Part shown: positions 1 through 8,928 of the stretch, in pieces | How the letters are laid out: the number at the start of each line of letters is the position of its first letter | Numbering within the stretch: position 1 is the stretch's first letter | Assembly: GCA_018377235.1 (NCBI GenBank) | Contig: JAGZZT010000014.1 | Span: forward strand, 1-64,000 | Reading direction: 5' to 3' | DNA: 64,000 bases | DNA from: Clostridium sp. | Lineage (GTDB): Bacteria; Bacillota; Clostridia; Lachnospirales; Lachnospiraceae | Notes under the pieces: model-generated | Seen by the model: only the letters and a program-made list of their open reading frames with translations | What the model was told of the DNA's origin: nothing | Database searches by the model: none | Made by a program: the position numbers and the translations under genes

Positions 1-50
1 AAAATCAGAAAAACTTGGAACCAAATATAAAAAGAGCCCTTTTCATAGAA

Positions 51-82
51 TTGGGGCAGGATTTTAACAAATCCCACCCCAA
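51..82. repeat. Inverted repeat at the left edge, beyond valS
   Basis: A 14-base arm, a four-base loop and a nearly complementary arm lie 64 bases beyond the valS stop. It is flanked by two direct AAAGAGCC copies (31-38 and 91-98). It could be part of the valS terminator region, but no T-run follows the stem directly on the minus strand. Alternatively, the minus-strand sequence starting GGCTCTTTGTCAATGG at 98 resembles the ends of ISL3-type insertion sequences as I remember them, in which case the element would extend left out of the window. No transposase is visible here. Confidence 0.35.
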
Positions 83-145
83 CCATTGACAAAGAGCCTT
101 TATAATTTTCTGGATTTTACATTTTTAGTGTTTCGTTCTGCTTCT

Positions 146-2797
146 TTACTTGGAAAGCTGAGCCAAGCGTTCCTTCACCTGATCCATCATCTGAGTATAT
201 TTTTCAAGCTTTGCCTTTTCCTCAGCAATCTTAGCCTCCGGCGCACGGCTCACAAACTTCTCGTTGCCAAGCATTCCGTTGACGCGGGCAAGCTCCTTGG
301 TCAGGCGCTCTTCCTCTTTCTTCAGTCTCTCGATCTCCTTGTCAATATCTACCAGTTCTGCAAACGGCATATAGATAGCTGCCTTCGGGATCACGGCAGA
401 CACGGCATCATCGACAATGCCTGTTTTATCCTTCTGGAGACAAACCTCGCTGGCATATCCGAGAGTTGCGAAGAATACCTTGCTGTGCTCAAAAATTCCA
501 AGGAGAGACTCATCCTCAGAAACCACGTAAACCTTGGCCTTCTTGCTGGGCGGTACGTTCATGGAAGTGCGGACGTTTCTGATTCCGCGGACTGCTTCCT
601 TAATCGTCTCCACCGCATTCTCCTCAGAAGCAAAATTCCACTCCTCTTTATAGACCGGCCAGGAAGAAATCATAATGGACGGCTCCTCCTCCTGAAGATT
701 GCAGAAGATCTCCTCTGTGATGAACGGCATGTATGGGTGCAGAAGTTTTAAGGACTGAATCAGCACTGTCTTTAAAGTCCAGATAGCGGCCGCCTTCGTC
801 GTATTCTCATCATTATAGAGACGCGGCTTCACCATCTCGATGTACCAATCGCAGAATTCCTCCCAGATAAAATCGTAAACCTTCTGAAGAGCGATTCCCA
901 GCTCGAATTTGTCCATATTCTCTGTTACGTCTTTAGCCAGAGTGTTTACCTTGGAAAGAATCCAGCGATCTGCCATGGTCAGATCAGAGAGAGCTGCCTG
1001 GCTTTCCGGCGCCTTCTCCACATTCATCATAATGAAACGGGAAGCGTTCCATACTTTGTTGGCAAAGTTTCTGCTGGCCTCTACTCTCTCCCAGTAGAAG
1101 CGCATGTCGTTTCCAGGGGCATTGCCTGTCATCAGCGTCATTCTCAGGGCGTCTGCGCCGTACTTGTCGATTACCTCCAGCGGATCGATACCATTTCCTA
1201 AGGACTTGCTCATCTTACGTCCCTGGGAATCTCTTACAAGACCATGGATAAGAACAGTGTTAAACGGCTCCTTTCCTGTCTGCTCCAGACCGGAGAATAC
1301 CATTCTGATTACCCAGAAGAAAATAATATCATAGCCTGTTACCAGCACGTCTGTAGGATAGAAATACTCGTACTCCGGCGTGCTCTTAGGCCAGCCCAGC
1401 GTAGAGAACGGCCACAGAGCGGAGGAGAACCAGGTATCCAGTGTATCCTCATCCTGAGTCATATGAACACAGCCGCACTTCGGACACTTCTCCGGCATAG
1501 TCTTGGAAACCACCATCTCGCCGCACTCGTCACAGTAGTAGGCCGGGATTCTGTGTCCCCACCACAGCTGTCTGGAAATACACCAGTCGCGGATCCCTTC
1601 CAGCCAGTGAAGATATGTCTTTCCAAAGCTCTCCGGAACAAATTTCAGTCTGCCTGACTTGATGGCCTCCACTGCTGGTTTCGCCATCTCGTCCATTCTC
1701 ACAAACCACTGCGGCTTTACCATAGGCTCTACTGTTGTTCCGCAGCGGTCATGAGTTCCGACGTTATGGGAATGAGGAACCACCTTGACTAAAAGGCCCT
1801 GCTCCTTTAAATCCTCTACCATGGCCTTTCTGGCTTCGTAGCGGTCCATGCCGAAATACTTGCCTGGAGCGCTGATGGTAGCGTCATCATTCATAATGCA
1901 GAGTTCCGGCAGATTGTGGCGCTTTCCTACCTCAAAGTCATTCGGATCATGAGCCGGCGTAATCTTCACGCAGCCAGTTCCAAACTCCTTATCTACATAC
2001 TCATCTGCCACAACAGGGATTTCCCTGTCTGTGAGCGGAAGCTTTAACATTTTTCCTACTAAGTCTTTGTACCGTTCGTCCTCAGGGTTTACCGCAACAG
2101 CCGTGTCTCCCAGAAGCGTCTCCGGACGGGTGGTGGCGATTTCTACAAACCGTCCCTCTTCCCCTGCGATAGGGTAATTAATATGCCAGAAGAAGCCGTC
2201 CTGCTCCTCGTGCTCTACCTCAGCATCGGAAATGGAGGTCTGACATACAGGACACCAGTTGATAATGCGGGAGCCCTTGTAAATGTATCCCTTCTCATAG
2301 AGCTTTGTGAAGACCTCAAGCACTGCGTCAGAGCAACCCTCGTCCATGGTGAAACGCTCTCTGTCCCAGTCGGCGGAGGAACCCAGCTTGTGCAGCTGAT
2401 TTACGATTCTGCTTCCGTACTCTTCCTTCCACTCCCAGGCCTTCTCTAAGAAGCCCTCGCGGCCCAGGTCGTGTTTGTCAATACCCTGGCTCTTTAATTT
2501 ATCGATTACCTTTACCTCTGTGGCGATAGCTGCATGGTCGGTTCCCGGCTGCCAGAGAGCCTCATAACCCTGCATTCTCTTATAGCGGATTAAAATATCC
2601 TGCATGGTATTGTCCAGAGCATGGCCCATATGAAGCTGGCCTGTAATGTTTGGCGGCGGCATTACGATAGTGAAAGGTTTCTTTCCCTCTCTTCTTCCCC
2701 TCTCTGCGTCTGCGTGGAAATATTTACTGTCCAGCCACTTCTGGTACAGGCGGGCTTCAATGTCCGCCGGATTATAGTTCTTTTCCAGTTCTTTCAT
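146..2797 (-). CDS. valS: Valine--tRNA ligase
   Basis: Class I aminoacyl-tRNA synthetase that charges tRNA-Val with valine in the cytoplasm. The 883-residue length is normal for the family. The nucleotide-binding signature HMGH is at residues 56-59 after PPPNITG, and KMSKS (in GRKMSKSLGNG) lies in the second half of the catalytic domain. A CxxC zinc-like motif pair (CDECGEM, CPKCGC) is visible. The C-terminus is a charged coiled coil (DIDKEIERLKKEEERL onwards), the usual ValRS tRNA-binding arm. The start at 2797 follows AAAAGGAGAGCGTAAG; the frame stays open upstream to 2896 but without a better ribosome site. The gene lies 44 bases behind the DUF6472 gene and is controlled by the T-box at 3103-3477, so valine starvation should raise its expression. 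Confidence 0.97.
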   Translation of the reverse strand: MKELEKNYNPADIEARLYQKWLDSKYFHADAERGRREGKKPFTIVMPPPNITGQLHMGHALDNTMQDILIRYKRMQGYEALWQPGTDHAAIATEVKVIDKLKSQGIDKHDLGREGFLEKAWEWKEEYGSRIVNQLHKLGSSADWDRERFTMDEGCSDAVLEVFTKLYEKGYIYKGSRIINWCPVCQTSISDAEVEHEEQDGFFWHINYPIAGEEGRFVEIATTRPETLLGDTAVAVNPEDERYKDLVGKMLKLPLTDREIPVVADEYVDKEFGTGCVKITPAHDPNDFEVGKRHNLPELCIMNDDATISAPGKYFGMDRYEARKAMVEDLKEQGLLVKVVPHSHNVGTHDRCGTTVEPMVKPQWFVRMDEMAKPAVEAIKSGRLKFVPESFGKTYLHWLEGIRDWCISRQLWWGHRIPAYYCDECGEMVVSKTMPEKCPKCGCVHMTQDEDTLDTWFSSALWPFSTLGWPKSTPEYEYFYPTDVLVTGYDIIFFWVIRMVFSGLEQTGKEPFNTVLIHGLVRDSQGRKMSKSLGNGIDPLEVIDKYGADALRMTLMTGNAPGNDMRFYWERVEASRNFANKVWNASRFIMMNVEKAPESQAALSDLTMADRWILSKVNTLAKDVTENMDKFELGIALQKVYDFIWEEFCDWYIEMVKPRLYNDENTTKAAAIWTLKTVLIQSLKLLHPYMPFITEEIFCNLQEEEPSIMISSWPVYKEEWNFASEENAVETIKEAVRGIRNVRTSMNVPPSKKAKVYVVSEDESLLGIFEHSKVFFATLGYASEVCLQKDKTGIVDDAVSAVIPKAAIYMPFAELVDIDKEIERLKKEEERLTKELARVNGMLGNEKFVSRAPEAKIAEEKAKLEKYTQMMDQVKERLAQLSK

Positions 2798-2841
2798 CTT
2801 ACGCTCTCCTTTTTTCTTATTATTCCTGTGCGCCTTTGCTT

Positions 2842-3045
2842 CTACATCTGTTTGCGCACAATCAGATACTCGTCGTTTATGTGGTAGTAGGGACACTGGA
2901 ATTTCCGGTCTCCCAGAAAGGCCGCCATCTCGTCCTCGTCAAGGCTGGCCTCGCAGACATAGTATCCATAGTCTTCGTCATAGACGTAATTGCTGCAGGT
3001 CTCGCAGCTGGAGGCCTGACTCTTTTTTTCTGAATGGACTGACAT
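2842..3045 (-). CDS. DUF6472 family small protein
   Basis: A 67-residue cytoplasmic protein of unknown function. It has two CxxC-type cysteine positions near the N-terminus (CETC, residues 14-17), a further cysteine in YYVCEASLDEDEM, and the CPYYHINDEYLIVRKQM ending typical of the family as I know it from Lachnospiraceae. The cysteine pattern suggests metal binding, which is inference. It starts at 3045 after a GGAAGGGAGAAAGGA ribosome site. It is the first gene behind the valS T-box and is followed 44 bases later by valS, so both are expected on one valine-controlled transcript. No partner or activity can be read from the sequence. Confidence 0.8.
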   Translation of the reverse strand: MSVHSEKKSQASSCETCSNYVYDEDYGYYVCEASLDEDEMAAFLGDRKFQCPYYHINDEYLIVRKQM

Positions 3046-3102
3046 TCCTTTCTCCCTTCCGGAAATCTACCGCAGGCAAAAAATCCTATTTTGTGATGTC
3101 AT

Positions 3103-3477
3103 AAAAAATGCCCTTTACATGTCTCCATGCAAAGGGCGAATTACCGCGGTACCACCTTTATTCTGCCGCGCATACAGACAGCGGCAATCTCATCTGTTCT
3201 ATAACGGGAACCCCCGCAGTCCTCTACTGTCTGTTTTTTCGTACAGCAGGCTTTCGTCTCCGTCAGACGTATCTTATGTTCACAAAAAACAGGTTCAAGG
3301 GCCGGGCTCAAAAGCTACCTTCAGCAGACCTTCCCCAAGCAGTCTCTCAGCCAGCGGACTGCTCTCTCTGACGGGCGGCTTCCTGCCTACTCCTCTTTTT
3401 CTCAGCCTTTTTTTATTCCATTCCTGATGTCAGCATACGCTGACCTCATACCTGTCTGAGAGATTTTTCAGACAGAT
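3103..3477 (-). promoter_or_regulatory. T-box riboswitch leader for the DUF6472-valS operon
   Basis: On the minus strand the leader carries the T-box core AGGTGGTACCGCGG (3144-3157) just before a terminator stem: GCCCTTTACATG paired with CATGCAAAGGGC (3110-3137), then a run of six Ts (3103-3108). An upstream Stem I region contains the AGGAGTA and CAGAGAGAGCAGTCC elements usual for T-boxes. Uncharged tRNA binding should favour the antiterminator; valS downstream implies tRNA-Val. I could not assign the specifier codon with certainty, although a GUC is present in the distal part of the leader (near 3270). Confidence 0.93.
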
Positions 3478-3483
3478 ATAAAT

Positions 3484-3512
3484 AATATAGTAGGTTTGCC
3501 GGAAATTGTCAA
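3484..3512 (-). promoter_or_regulatory. Sigma-A promoter of the valS T-box leader
   Basis: TTGACA (3507-3512) and TATATT (3484-3489) are separated by 17 bases on the minus strand. Transcription would start near 3477, immediately before the T-box leader. Confidence 0.9.
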
Positions 3513-3544
3513 GTAAAGGAACGGGGACACAGGGAAATTTTTTC

Positions 3545-3632
3545 TTGTTCCACTCAAAGTCACCGAAAAGAGATGTCCAGGAAAAAATTTTCTTGTTCCG
3601 CTTAAAGTCACCGAAAATTTTTTCCTGGACAT
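3545..3632. repeat. Tandem and inverted repeat element with a 20-bp perfect hairpin
   Basis: Two direct copies of a 25-base unit, TTGTTCC followed by (A/G)CT(C/T)AAAGTCACCGAAAA, lie at 3545-3569 and 3593-3617. The second is framed by a perfect 20-base inverted repeat, 3573-3592 against 3613-3632, leaving a 20-base loop. The element sits between the dac stop (3646) and the valS promoter. It may act as a terminator of the dac gene, but the design is far longer than needed. A related element is at 36300-36360. Confidence 0.75.
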
Positions 3633-3645
3633 AGACAAAGGGCAG

Positions 3646-5103
3646 TTACTGAATCCACACTCCGTTTGCGTCTACCTGGTAGCCGTCTGGCGTGGTTCCG
3701 TTTGTGAACAGAGATCCGTTTCCGTCTACATAATACCACTTTCCACCAGTCTCGATCCAGCGGCTTTTGGCCATACCTCCGCTGGGGCGGAAGAAATACC
3801 AGATTCCTCCAATCTGATACCAGTCATTGCTCACAATATAGGAATCCGGCTTAAAGCAGTAGATCTCCCCGTTAATCTCCATACACTCGTTGGCAGCATA
3901 GGAACCGTCGGCCTTGACAAAGCGCCATCCTCTGGAATCTTCTGACCAGCGAGGACTGGCAGATATGGAACCTCCCCCTGGCCCCTGCTGGCTTCCCGGA
4001 CTTCCTCCCGGTCCCCCTGCTCCTGAACCAGTCCCGCCAGACTGAACCAGAGCAAAGCCATAGTCCAGCAGCGCTCTCGTATCGGTATAGTGCGTCTGGC
4101 GGCTCTTTAAGATAACAGCCACCAGCCTTGTTCCATTCCGCTCTGCACAGGTAACAAGCGTATTGCCAGCTAAGGAGGTATAGCCCGTTTTTCCTCCCAC
4201 AATGCCGCTGTAATATTCGCTGCCCGCCGGATTAACCATCTTGTGTCCCATGGTCAGCTTTCGTACAGATGGAACGCTGGCCGTAGCCGGGAAATCATAA
4301 TTGACAGTGGAAGCTATCTTACAAAGCGTTGGGTTAGAAAAGGCCGCGTCTGCAATCAAAGCCATATCCCTGGCTGTCGTATAATGGTTTGAATTGTTCA
4401 GGCCGTTAGGGTTGACGAAATGGGTATTCGTACAACCCAGGGACGCCGCTTTCTGATTCATCAGATCGGCAAACCCGCTGATACTGCCCGATACATGCTC
4501 TGCCAGTCCATTGGCAATTTCATTAGCCGATTTTAAAAGAAGGCCGTACAGGCACTGCTCCACTGTAAACTGATCGCCAGCCTTGACGCCCAGAGTCACA
4601 GCTCCTGACTCCAGATTCGTAACTGCCGTCTGTGAAAAAGTCACCGTATCGTTTAAATTGCAGTGTTCCAGCACAAGCAGAGCCGTCATAATCTTCGTAA
4701 TGCTGGCCGGGTAATACCGGGTATCTGCATTTTTCTCGTAAAGCACCTGATACCGGGTAGCGTCATACAAAACCGCGCCCTCCGCCTTGATCTGGGGAAC
4801 AGCCGCCTGGCTGGTTCCCTGGCTCTCTGTCTGGCTGTTGCTTTGAGCCGTCTGACTGTCTTTTTCCGTTGTCACAGTCCCGGAAAGCGACGGAAGCCTG
4901 GAGACTGAACCTGAATTTCCCGAACTGCTCCCCGGCCCTGCCGGTCCTGTCTCCTGCTGGCTGCTTCCCTGGACTGTCTGCCCTGACGCGGAGCCGTCCG
5001 GAGGAATCGGGGCTGCCTGCGCTGCACCTGAAAATATCAGACTGCACGCCATAGCAAAAGCCGTTGTCTGTTTCACATATATCTTCCATTTCTTTTGTCT
5101 CAT
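3646..5103 (-). CDS. D-alanyl-D-alanine carboxypeptidase (S11 family) with cell-wall-binding repeats
   Basis: A secreted low-molecular-weight penicillin-binding protein that trims the terminal D-alanine from peptidoglycan stem peptides. The 485 residues start with a signal peptide (about 1-30, ending SGAAQA), followed by a Ser/Thr/Gln/Gly-rich linker to about 105. The S11 catalytic domain has all three motifs: STIK-type S134-I-T-K137, S192-A-N194 and K305-T-G307. After a glycine/proline-rich linker (about 365-385), aromatic and glycine-rich repeats (WYQIGGIWYFF, WIETGGKWYYVDGNG) form a CW-binding module at the C-terminus. The start at 5103 (MRQKKW) has an AGGGAG site at good distance; an upstream in-frame ATG at 5127 lacks one. 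It appears monocistronic, separated from ddh by a terminator. Confidence 0.93.
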   Translation of the reverse strand: MRQKKWKIYVKQTTAFAMACSLIFSGAAQAAPIPPDGSASGQTVQGSSQQETGPAGPGSSSGNSGSVSRLPSLSGTVTTEKDSQTAQSNSQTESQGTSQAAVPQIKAEGAVLYDATRYQVLYEKNADTRYYPASITKIMTALLVLEHCNLNDTVTFSQTAVTNLESGAVTLGVKAGDQFTVEQCLYGLLLKSANEIANGLAEHVSGSISGFADLMNQKAASLGCTNTHFVNPNGLNNSNHYTTARDMALIADAAFSNPTLCKIASTVNYDFPATASVPSVRKLTMGHKMVNPAGSEYYSGIVGGKTGYTSLAGNTLVTCAERNGTRLVAVILKSRQTHYTDTRALLDYGFALVQSGGTGSGAGGPGGSPGSQQGPGGGSISASPRWSEDSRGWRFVKADGSYAANECMEINGEIYCFKPDSYIVSNDWYQIGGIWYFFRPSGGMAKSRWIETGGKWYYVDGNGSLFTNGTTPDGYQVDANGVWIQ

Positions 5104-5311
5104 AAATCTTCTCCCTGCATCCGCCATTATGTTAGAGCGGCTTTGTTTTGCTGCGTATACTCCGGCTCAGTTTTATATCGCTGCGCCAGACTTCATTCAT
5201 TATACTTCATTTTTTCTCTCTGCACAATCAGCGGAAGCTGGAAAATTATTACAATTTTATTTCATTTCTATTTCCCTCAAGGACGGCATCTGTACCAAAA
5301 GACAGCAGGGC

Positions 5312-5353
5312 AAAAAAAGCGGGGGCTTTCCCATTCTGAGGAAAACCGCCCGC
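5312..5353 (-). terminator. Intrinsic terminator of ddh
   Basis: On the minus strand a GC-rich stem (GCGGGCGGTTTTCC against GGGAAAGCCCCCGC, 5319-5353) is followed directly by seven Ts (5312-5318), nine bases after the ddh stop codon. Confidence 0.9.
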
Positions 5354-5361
5354 ATTTGCCG

Positions 5362-6348
5362 CTACAGGTATTTCTTTCTTAAATCAGCCGGACTCTCTGC
5401 AGATAAATAAGCCGGAGCTACGTCAAAGACGGTTCTGCAGCCCTTCTGTCCCTCTTTGCTCATCTTGTAAGCGGCTCTGGCGTAGGCCACAATAACAGAA
5501 GAAGTAAATTCAGGATTGGAATCCAGCTTCAAACTGTACTCAATGATATGGCTGTGTTCCTTTTCCCAGCCTGTTTTTCCGCTTCTGAATACAAAACCGC
5601 CGTGGGGAAGCCCCTTATGATCCCTGTCGAGTTCTTCCTGGCTGATAAAGTGTACTGTCGTATCATACTCATCGAAATAATTCTTCATGGTCTTGATTGC
5701 CTGCTCAATGGCCGCCAGGTCAGCTCCCTCCTCAGCCACCACAAAACACTCTCTCGTATGCTTCTGTCTGGTAGTAAGCTCAGGGTTCTCTCCATTTCTC
5801 ACAGCCTCCAGAGCACTCTCCACCGGGATGGTATACTGTCTGGCATCCTTTACGCCTGCAATCCGGCGGATCGCATCAGAATGGCCCTGGCTTACCCCCT
5901 TGCCCCAGAAGGTGTAATTGCTTCCCTCTGGAAGAATCGCTGTGGAATACAGGCGGTTTAAAGAAAACATTCCTGGATCCCAGCCTACGGAGATAATACC
6001 TACATGGCCGCTCTCAGAAGCCGCCTTGTCCACCGCCTCAAAATGCTGAGGAATATTTGCATGAGTATCAAAGCTGTCCACTACGTTAAACCACTTGGCA
6101 AAGGCAGGTGTCTGCACTGGCAGATCGGTTGCGCTTCCGCCGCAGAGAATCAGTACATCAATCTCATCCTTTAAATTCTCAGCCTCCTCTGCCCGGTATA
6201 CCTTTGCGCTCTCTGTAAGAATCTTTACTGTCTCTGGGTCGCGCCTTGTAAATACTGCTTTCAGTTCCATGTCAGGATTCTGCTTCACTGCACACTCCAC
6301 GCCTCGTCCTAAATTTCCATATCCAAGAATACCAATTCTAATGCTCAT
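5362..6348 (-). CDS. ddh: meso-Diaminopimelate D-dehydrogenase
   Basis: NADPH-dependent enzyme of the one-step lysine/peptidoglycan branch that converts tetrahydrodipicolinate plus ammonia to meso-diaminopimelate. It is 328 residues, the usual size. The N-terminal Rossmann motif is GILGYGNLGRG (residues 6-16), followed by AVFTRRDPE. Family segments SFDTHANIP, SVGWDPGMFSLNR, FWGKGVSQGHSDAIRRI and GLPHGGFVFRSG are all present. The start has a GAGGAGAATGAG site. It is a single-gene unit with its own terminator. The gene implies that the organism makes meso-DAP through the dehydrogenase route known in some Clostridia. Confidence 0.97.
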   Translation of the reverse strand: MSIRIGILGYGNLGRGVECAVKQNPDMELKAVFTRRDPETVKILTESAKVYRAEEAENLKDEIDVLILCGGSATDLPVQTPAFAKWFNVVDSFDTHANIPQHFEAVDKAASESGHVGIISVGWDPGMFSLNRLYSTAILPEGSNYTFWGKGVSQGHSDAIRRIAGVKDARQYTIPVESALEAVRNGENPELTTRQKHTRECFVVAEEGADLAAIEQAIKTMKNYFDEYDTTVHFISQEELDRDHKGLPHGGFVFRSGKTGWEKEHSHIIEYSLKLDSNPEFTSSVIVAYARAAYKMSKEGQKGCRTVFDVAPAYLSAESPADLRKKYL

Positions 6349-6426
6349 CTCATTCTCCTCTCCAGTAATTTAAACCTTTCCTGTTAGTTATTCATTTATA
6401 GAAAATAAATTTTCCTGAAAAATGAT

Positions 6427-6455
6427 AAAAAGGGAGTGATAAAGCTCACTCCCTT
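6427..6455 (-). terminator. Intrinsic terminator of the NSS transporter gene
   Basis: AAGGGAGTGA and TCACTCCCTT pair around a six-base loop on the minus strand, followed by a short T-run, about 60 bases after the transporter stop codon. Confidence 0.85.
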
Positions 6456-6513
6456 GTAAGATGTGCATTATTATACATCACTTTTTTTATCTTTTCAAGA
6501 CTTTTTTGCAAAA

Positions 6514-7833
6514 TCAGCCAATTCCTCCGAATAAAATTCCCAGAACGTACACGCCAAGAGTCAGACCTACAAAAAGATAGCGTGTCACCGGCTCAAACCA
6601 GGAACCGAGCATTTTCTCTCTTCCCTTCTGCACCTGCTCCCTGGCAAAGCCTCTGGGGCATACCCAGAAAAACATCACAGCAGCTAACAGGGCGCCCAGA
6701 GGGATCATATAAATGGAAACTGCATCCATCCACATGCTGACTGCGTCTGCGCTCTCAATGAACACACCTACTGCCGCTGCAATGAACGCCACGCAGGCTA
6801 CCGCCATCTTTCTGGACATCTGAAACTGTTCCTGAAGCGCCTCAATAGGCGTCTCAAACAGGTTCATCAGAGATGTAATGGCCGCAAACAACACAGCGAT
6901 AAAGAAAATGACTGCAAACAGCCAGCCGGCCGGCATCTGGTTAAATACAGCCGGAAGGGTAATAAACATTAAAGGCGGTCCCGCCGTCACATCCAGCCCA
7001 AAGGCAAATACAGCCGGAATTACCACCATTCCTGCCAAAAGCGCGGCACAGGTGTCAAAAAAAGCTACATTTCTGGCGCAGGTCACCACATCGGCATCAT
7101 CGCTTAAATAGCTTCCATATACAATAGTTCCTGAACCGGCCAGAGAAAGGGAGAAAAAGGCTTGTCCCAACGCATATACCCAGGTTTTCACATTGCCAAG
7201 CAGCTCCCATCTGGGGATAAACAGATATTTATATCCTTCCGCCGCTCCTGGAAGAGATGCCACCCGGAATAAAAGGATAAGGAAGAATACAAAAAACAAA
7301 GGCATCATAATCTTATTCATCTTTTCGATTCCGCCGGATACGCCAAACAGCATGATAAGGAAAGTCAGAGCCAGCCCCAGCATGTGCCAGCCTACACTTC
7401 CAAAACTGCCGGACAGGGAGGCAAAATAGGCTCCCATGTCCTCCACCTGTCCCAGTGTTCCGGAAACTGCCGCAAACAGATACTTTAAAAACCAGCCCAC
7501 TACAACAGAGTAACCAATGGCGATTCCCAAAGAACCGATTACAGGGATCAGGCCAATCAGCCGTCCCCCTCTTTTGCCCCTCATCTCCATGGCTTTTCCG
7601 AAGGCGCCCGTAGGCCCTGTGCGCATCACGCGTCCAAAGGCCATTTCTCCCAGCACGCCGGAAAATCCCAGAAGAATAACAAAAATAAAATAAGGAATTA
7701 GGAAAGCCGCTCCCCCAAACGCTCCCGTCCGATAGGGAAACATCCATATATTTCCCATTCCCACCGCAGAACCGATGCAGGCCACAATAAAACCCAGCCT
7801 GGTTCGGAACTGATCTCTTGATTTCTTTTCCAT
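6514..7833 (-). CDS. Sodium-dependent transporter, neurotransmitter:sodium symporter (NSS/SNF) family
   Basis: A Na+-coupled uptake protein of the inner membrane, probably for an amino acid; the substrate cannot be read from the sequence. The 439 residues contain about 11-12 hydrophobic segments. The first helix carries the family hallmark GSAVGMGNIWMFPYRTG (about residues 17-32), which forms the Na+/substrate site in LeuT-type proteins. Other family segments are GEMAFGRVMRTGPTGAF and SLSLAGSGTIVYGSYLSDD. The start follows an AAAGGATTCTGAGT site. It has its own terminator and lies between ddh and a small XRE regulator in the same direction; a regulatory link with that regulator is possible but unproven. 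Confidence 0.92.
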   Translation of the reverse strand: MEKKSRDQFRTRLGFIVACIGSAVGMGNIWMFPYRTGAFGGAAFLIPYFIFVILLGFSGVLGEMAFGRVMRTGPTGAFGKAMEMRGKRGGRLIGLIPVIGSLGIAIGYSVVVGWFLKYLFAAVSGTLGQVEDMGAYFASLSGSFGSVGWHMLGLALTFLIMLFGVSGGIEKMNKIMMPLFFVFFLILLFRVASLPGAAEGYKYLFIPRWELLGNVKTWVYALGQAFFSLSLAGSGTIVYGSYLSDDADVVTCARNVAFFDTCAALLAGMVVIPAVFAFGLDVTAGPPLMFITLPAVFNQMPAGWLFAVIFFIAVLFAAITSLMNLFETPIEALQEQFQMSRKMAVACVAFIAAAVGVFIESADAVSMWMDAVSIYMIPLGALLAAVMFFWVCPRGFAREQVQKGREKMLGSWFEPVTRYLFVGLTLGVYVLGILFGGIG

Positions 7834-7964
7834 ACTCAGAATCCTTTCCTATGTTTTATCAGCATTCGTCCGCAAAGAGAACGTGCGGTTCACAGCCGCC
7901 GGCAAAACTTCCGGTTTCACTTATCTCTTGCTTTTGGCAGAACATGGAAAGACTTTCTCTCTTT

Positions 7965-8204
7965 CTAATCTTCCTGCTCTAAATCGTCAAAAATTTCGCT
8001 GTCATAAAATTCCCGAATCGTCATGTTAAAGCCTTCGGCAATCTTTTTAATATTCACAATGCCCGGATTTTTACTTCTTCCGTTCATGATACATTTTAAA
8101 GTGGACGGCGGCATCCCGGTTTTATAGGCCAAAGCGTATAAGGTCAGCCGTTCTCGTTTCCGAAGCTCCTCTATTCTCTTTACAGTTGCTTCACTAATCT
8201 GCAT
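7965..8204 (-). CDS. Small XRE-family HTH regulator
   Basis: A 79-residue protein that is almost entirely one Cro/C1-type helix-turn-helix domain: LTLYALAYKTGMPPSTLKCIMNG contains the recognition helix, followed by NIKKIAEGFNMTIREFYD, typical of the fifth helix. The acidic tail ends DDLEQED. The start has an AAAAAAGGAGGC site. It has no partner antitoxin or toxin gene next to it. The neighbouring upstream region (8205-8373) holds a TTCGCGAA palindrome (8249-8256) that could be an operator. The target is unknown; autoregulation is the usual case for such proteins. Confidence 0.88.
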   Translation of the reverse strand: MQISEATVKRIEELRKRERLTLYALAYKTGMPPSTLKCIMNGRSKNPGIVNIKKIAEGFNMTIREFYDSEIFDDLEQED

Positions 8205-8373
8205 AAATTCAGCCTCCTTTTTTATTCTGGCCTTAGTTTATACAATATTCGCGAACAACTAGGACGATGAATCATCCTTTTAATAAAGAAACAAAAAAAT
8301 TACATGACTGGCTGCATGATTGCCAAAAACTGGAATCGAATGCCCAAAATATAATCTAAAAACTGTCAATTCG

Positions 8374-8928
8374 TCAGATTTGCAGCTGCTCCAGCAATTT
8401 CTCAGCCTGAGATTCTCCCACTACGATTACGCCGTGTGCTTTTAAAAGGCTGGCGGTAATTCCATCTCCCTCTGTCAGTATTCCTGAAAAGGTTCCGTCA
8501 TAGACGGCTCCGCTTCCGCAAGAGGGACTTCTCTCCTTTAGCACAGCCGCCTGACAGCCGTACTGTTTTGCCAGCATTAAAGCTTTTTCAGCCCCTTCCC
8601 TATACTCTGCGGTCACATCACGTCCATCGCGTGTTATGACTCGCGCGCCGTTTATTTCTGCTGGAACTCTGGGTGTAGGCAGACCTCCCATTACTTCCGG
8701 GCAGATGGGGATAAATTCTGCTCTTTTCTCCCGTTCCAGCCTGTTTTTCCATAAAATTACATCCTCATTTCGATTGGATCCTCCACTGTATTTGCAGTTT
8801 TCTCCCAGCAGGCAGGCGCTCACCAGAAATATTATTTTTCCCTGTCCGCCTTTTTCCTGCTGTACAGCCTTTCTGCTCTGCTTGTCCCCTTCCTTATGAT
8901 GCAGCAAACTGGCTGTTGTACAGTTCAT
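8374..8928 (-). CDS. DUF523 family protein
   Basis: The core from residue 34 on (SACLLGENCKYSGGSN, ICPEVMGGLPTPRVPAEI, VLKERSPSCGSG) is the conserved DUF523 (YbbK-like) domain, cysteine-rich and of unknown biochemical role. I chose the start at 8928 because GGGAGG lies eight bases before it; this gives 184 residues, including about 30 polar N-terminal residues not usual in the family, and overlaps the upstream ABC transporter gene by 35 bases. No in-frame canonical start closer to the core was found. The overlap suggests translational coupling to the ABC exporter pair, although a shared job is not evident. Confidence 0.85.
   Translation of the reverse strand: MNCTTASLLHHKEGDKQSRKAVQQEKGGQGKIIFLVSACLLGENCKYSGGSNRNEDVILWKNRLEREKRAEFIPICPEVMGGLPTPRVPAEINGARVITRDGRDVTAEYREGAEKALMLAKQYGCQAAVLKERSPSCGSGAVYDGTFSGILTEGDGITASLLKAHGVIVVGESQAEKLLEQLQI

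Noticed and set aside
3545..3632. Interpretation of the repeated units as a CRISPR array
   Set aside because: Only two direct units, with an inverted repeat around one of them and no further spacers or cas genes.
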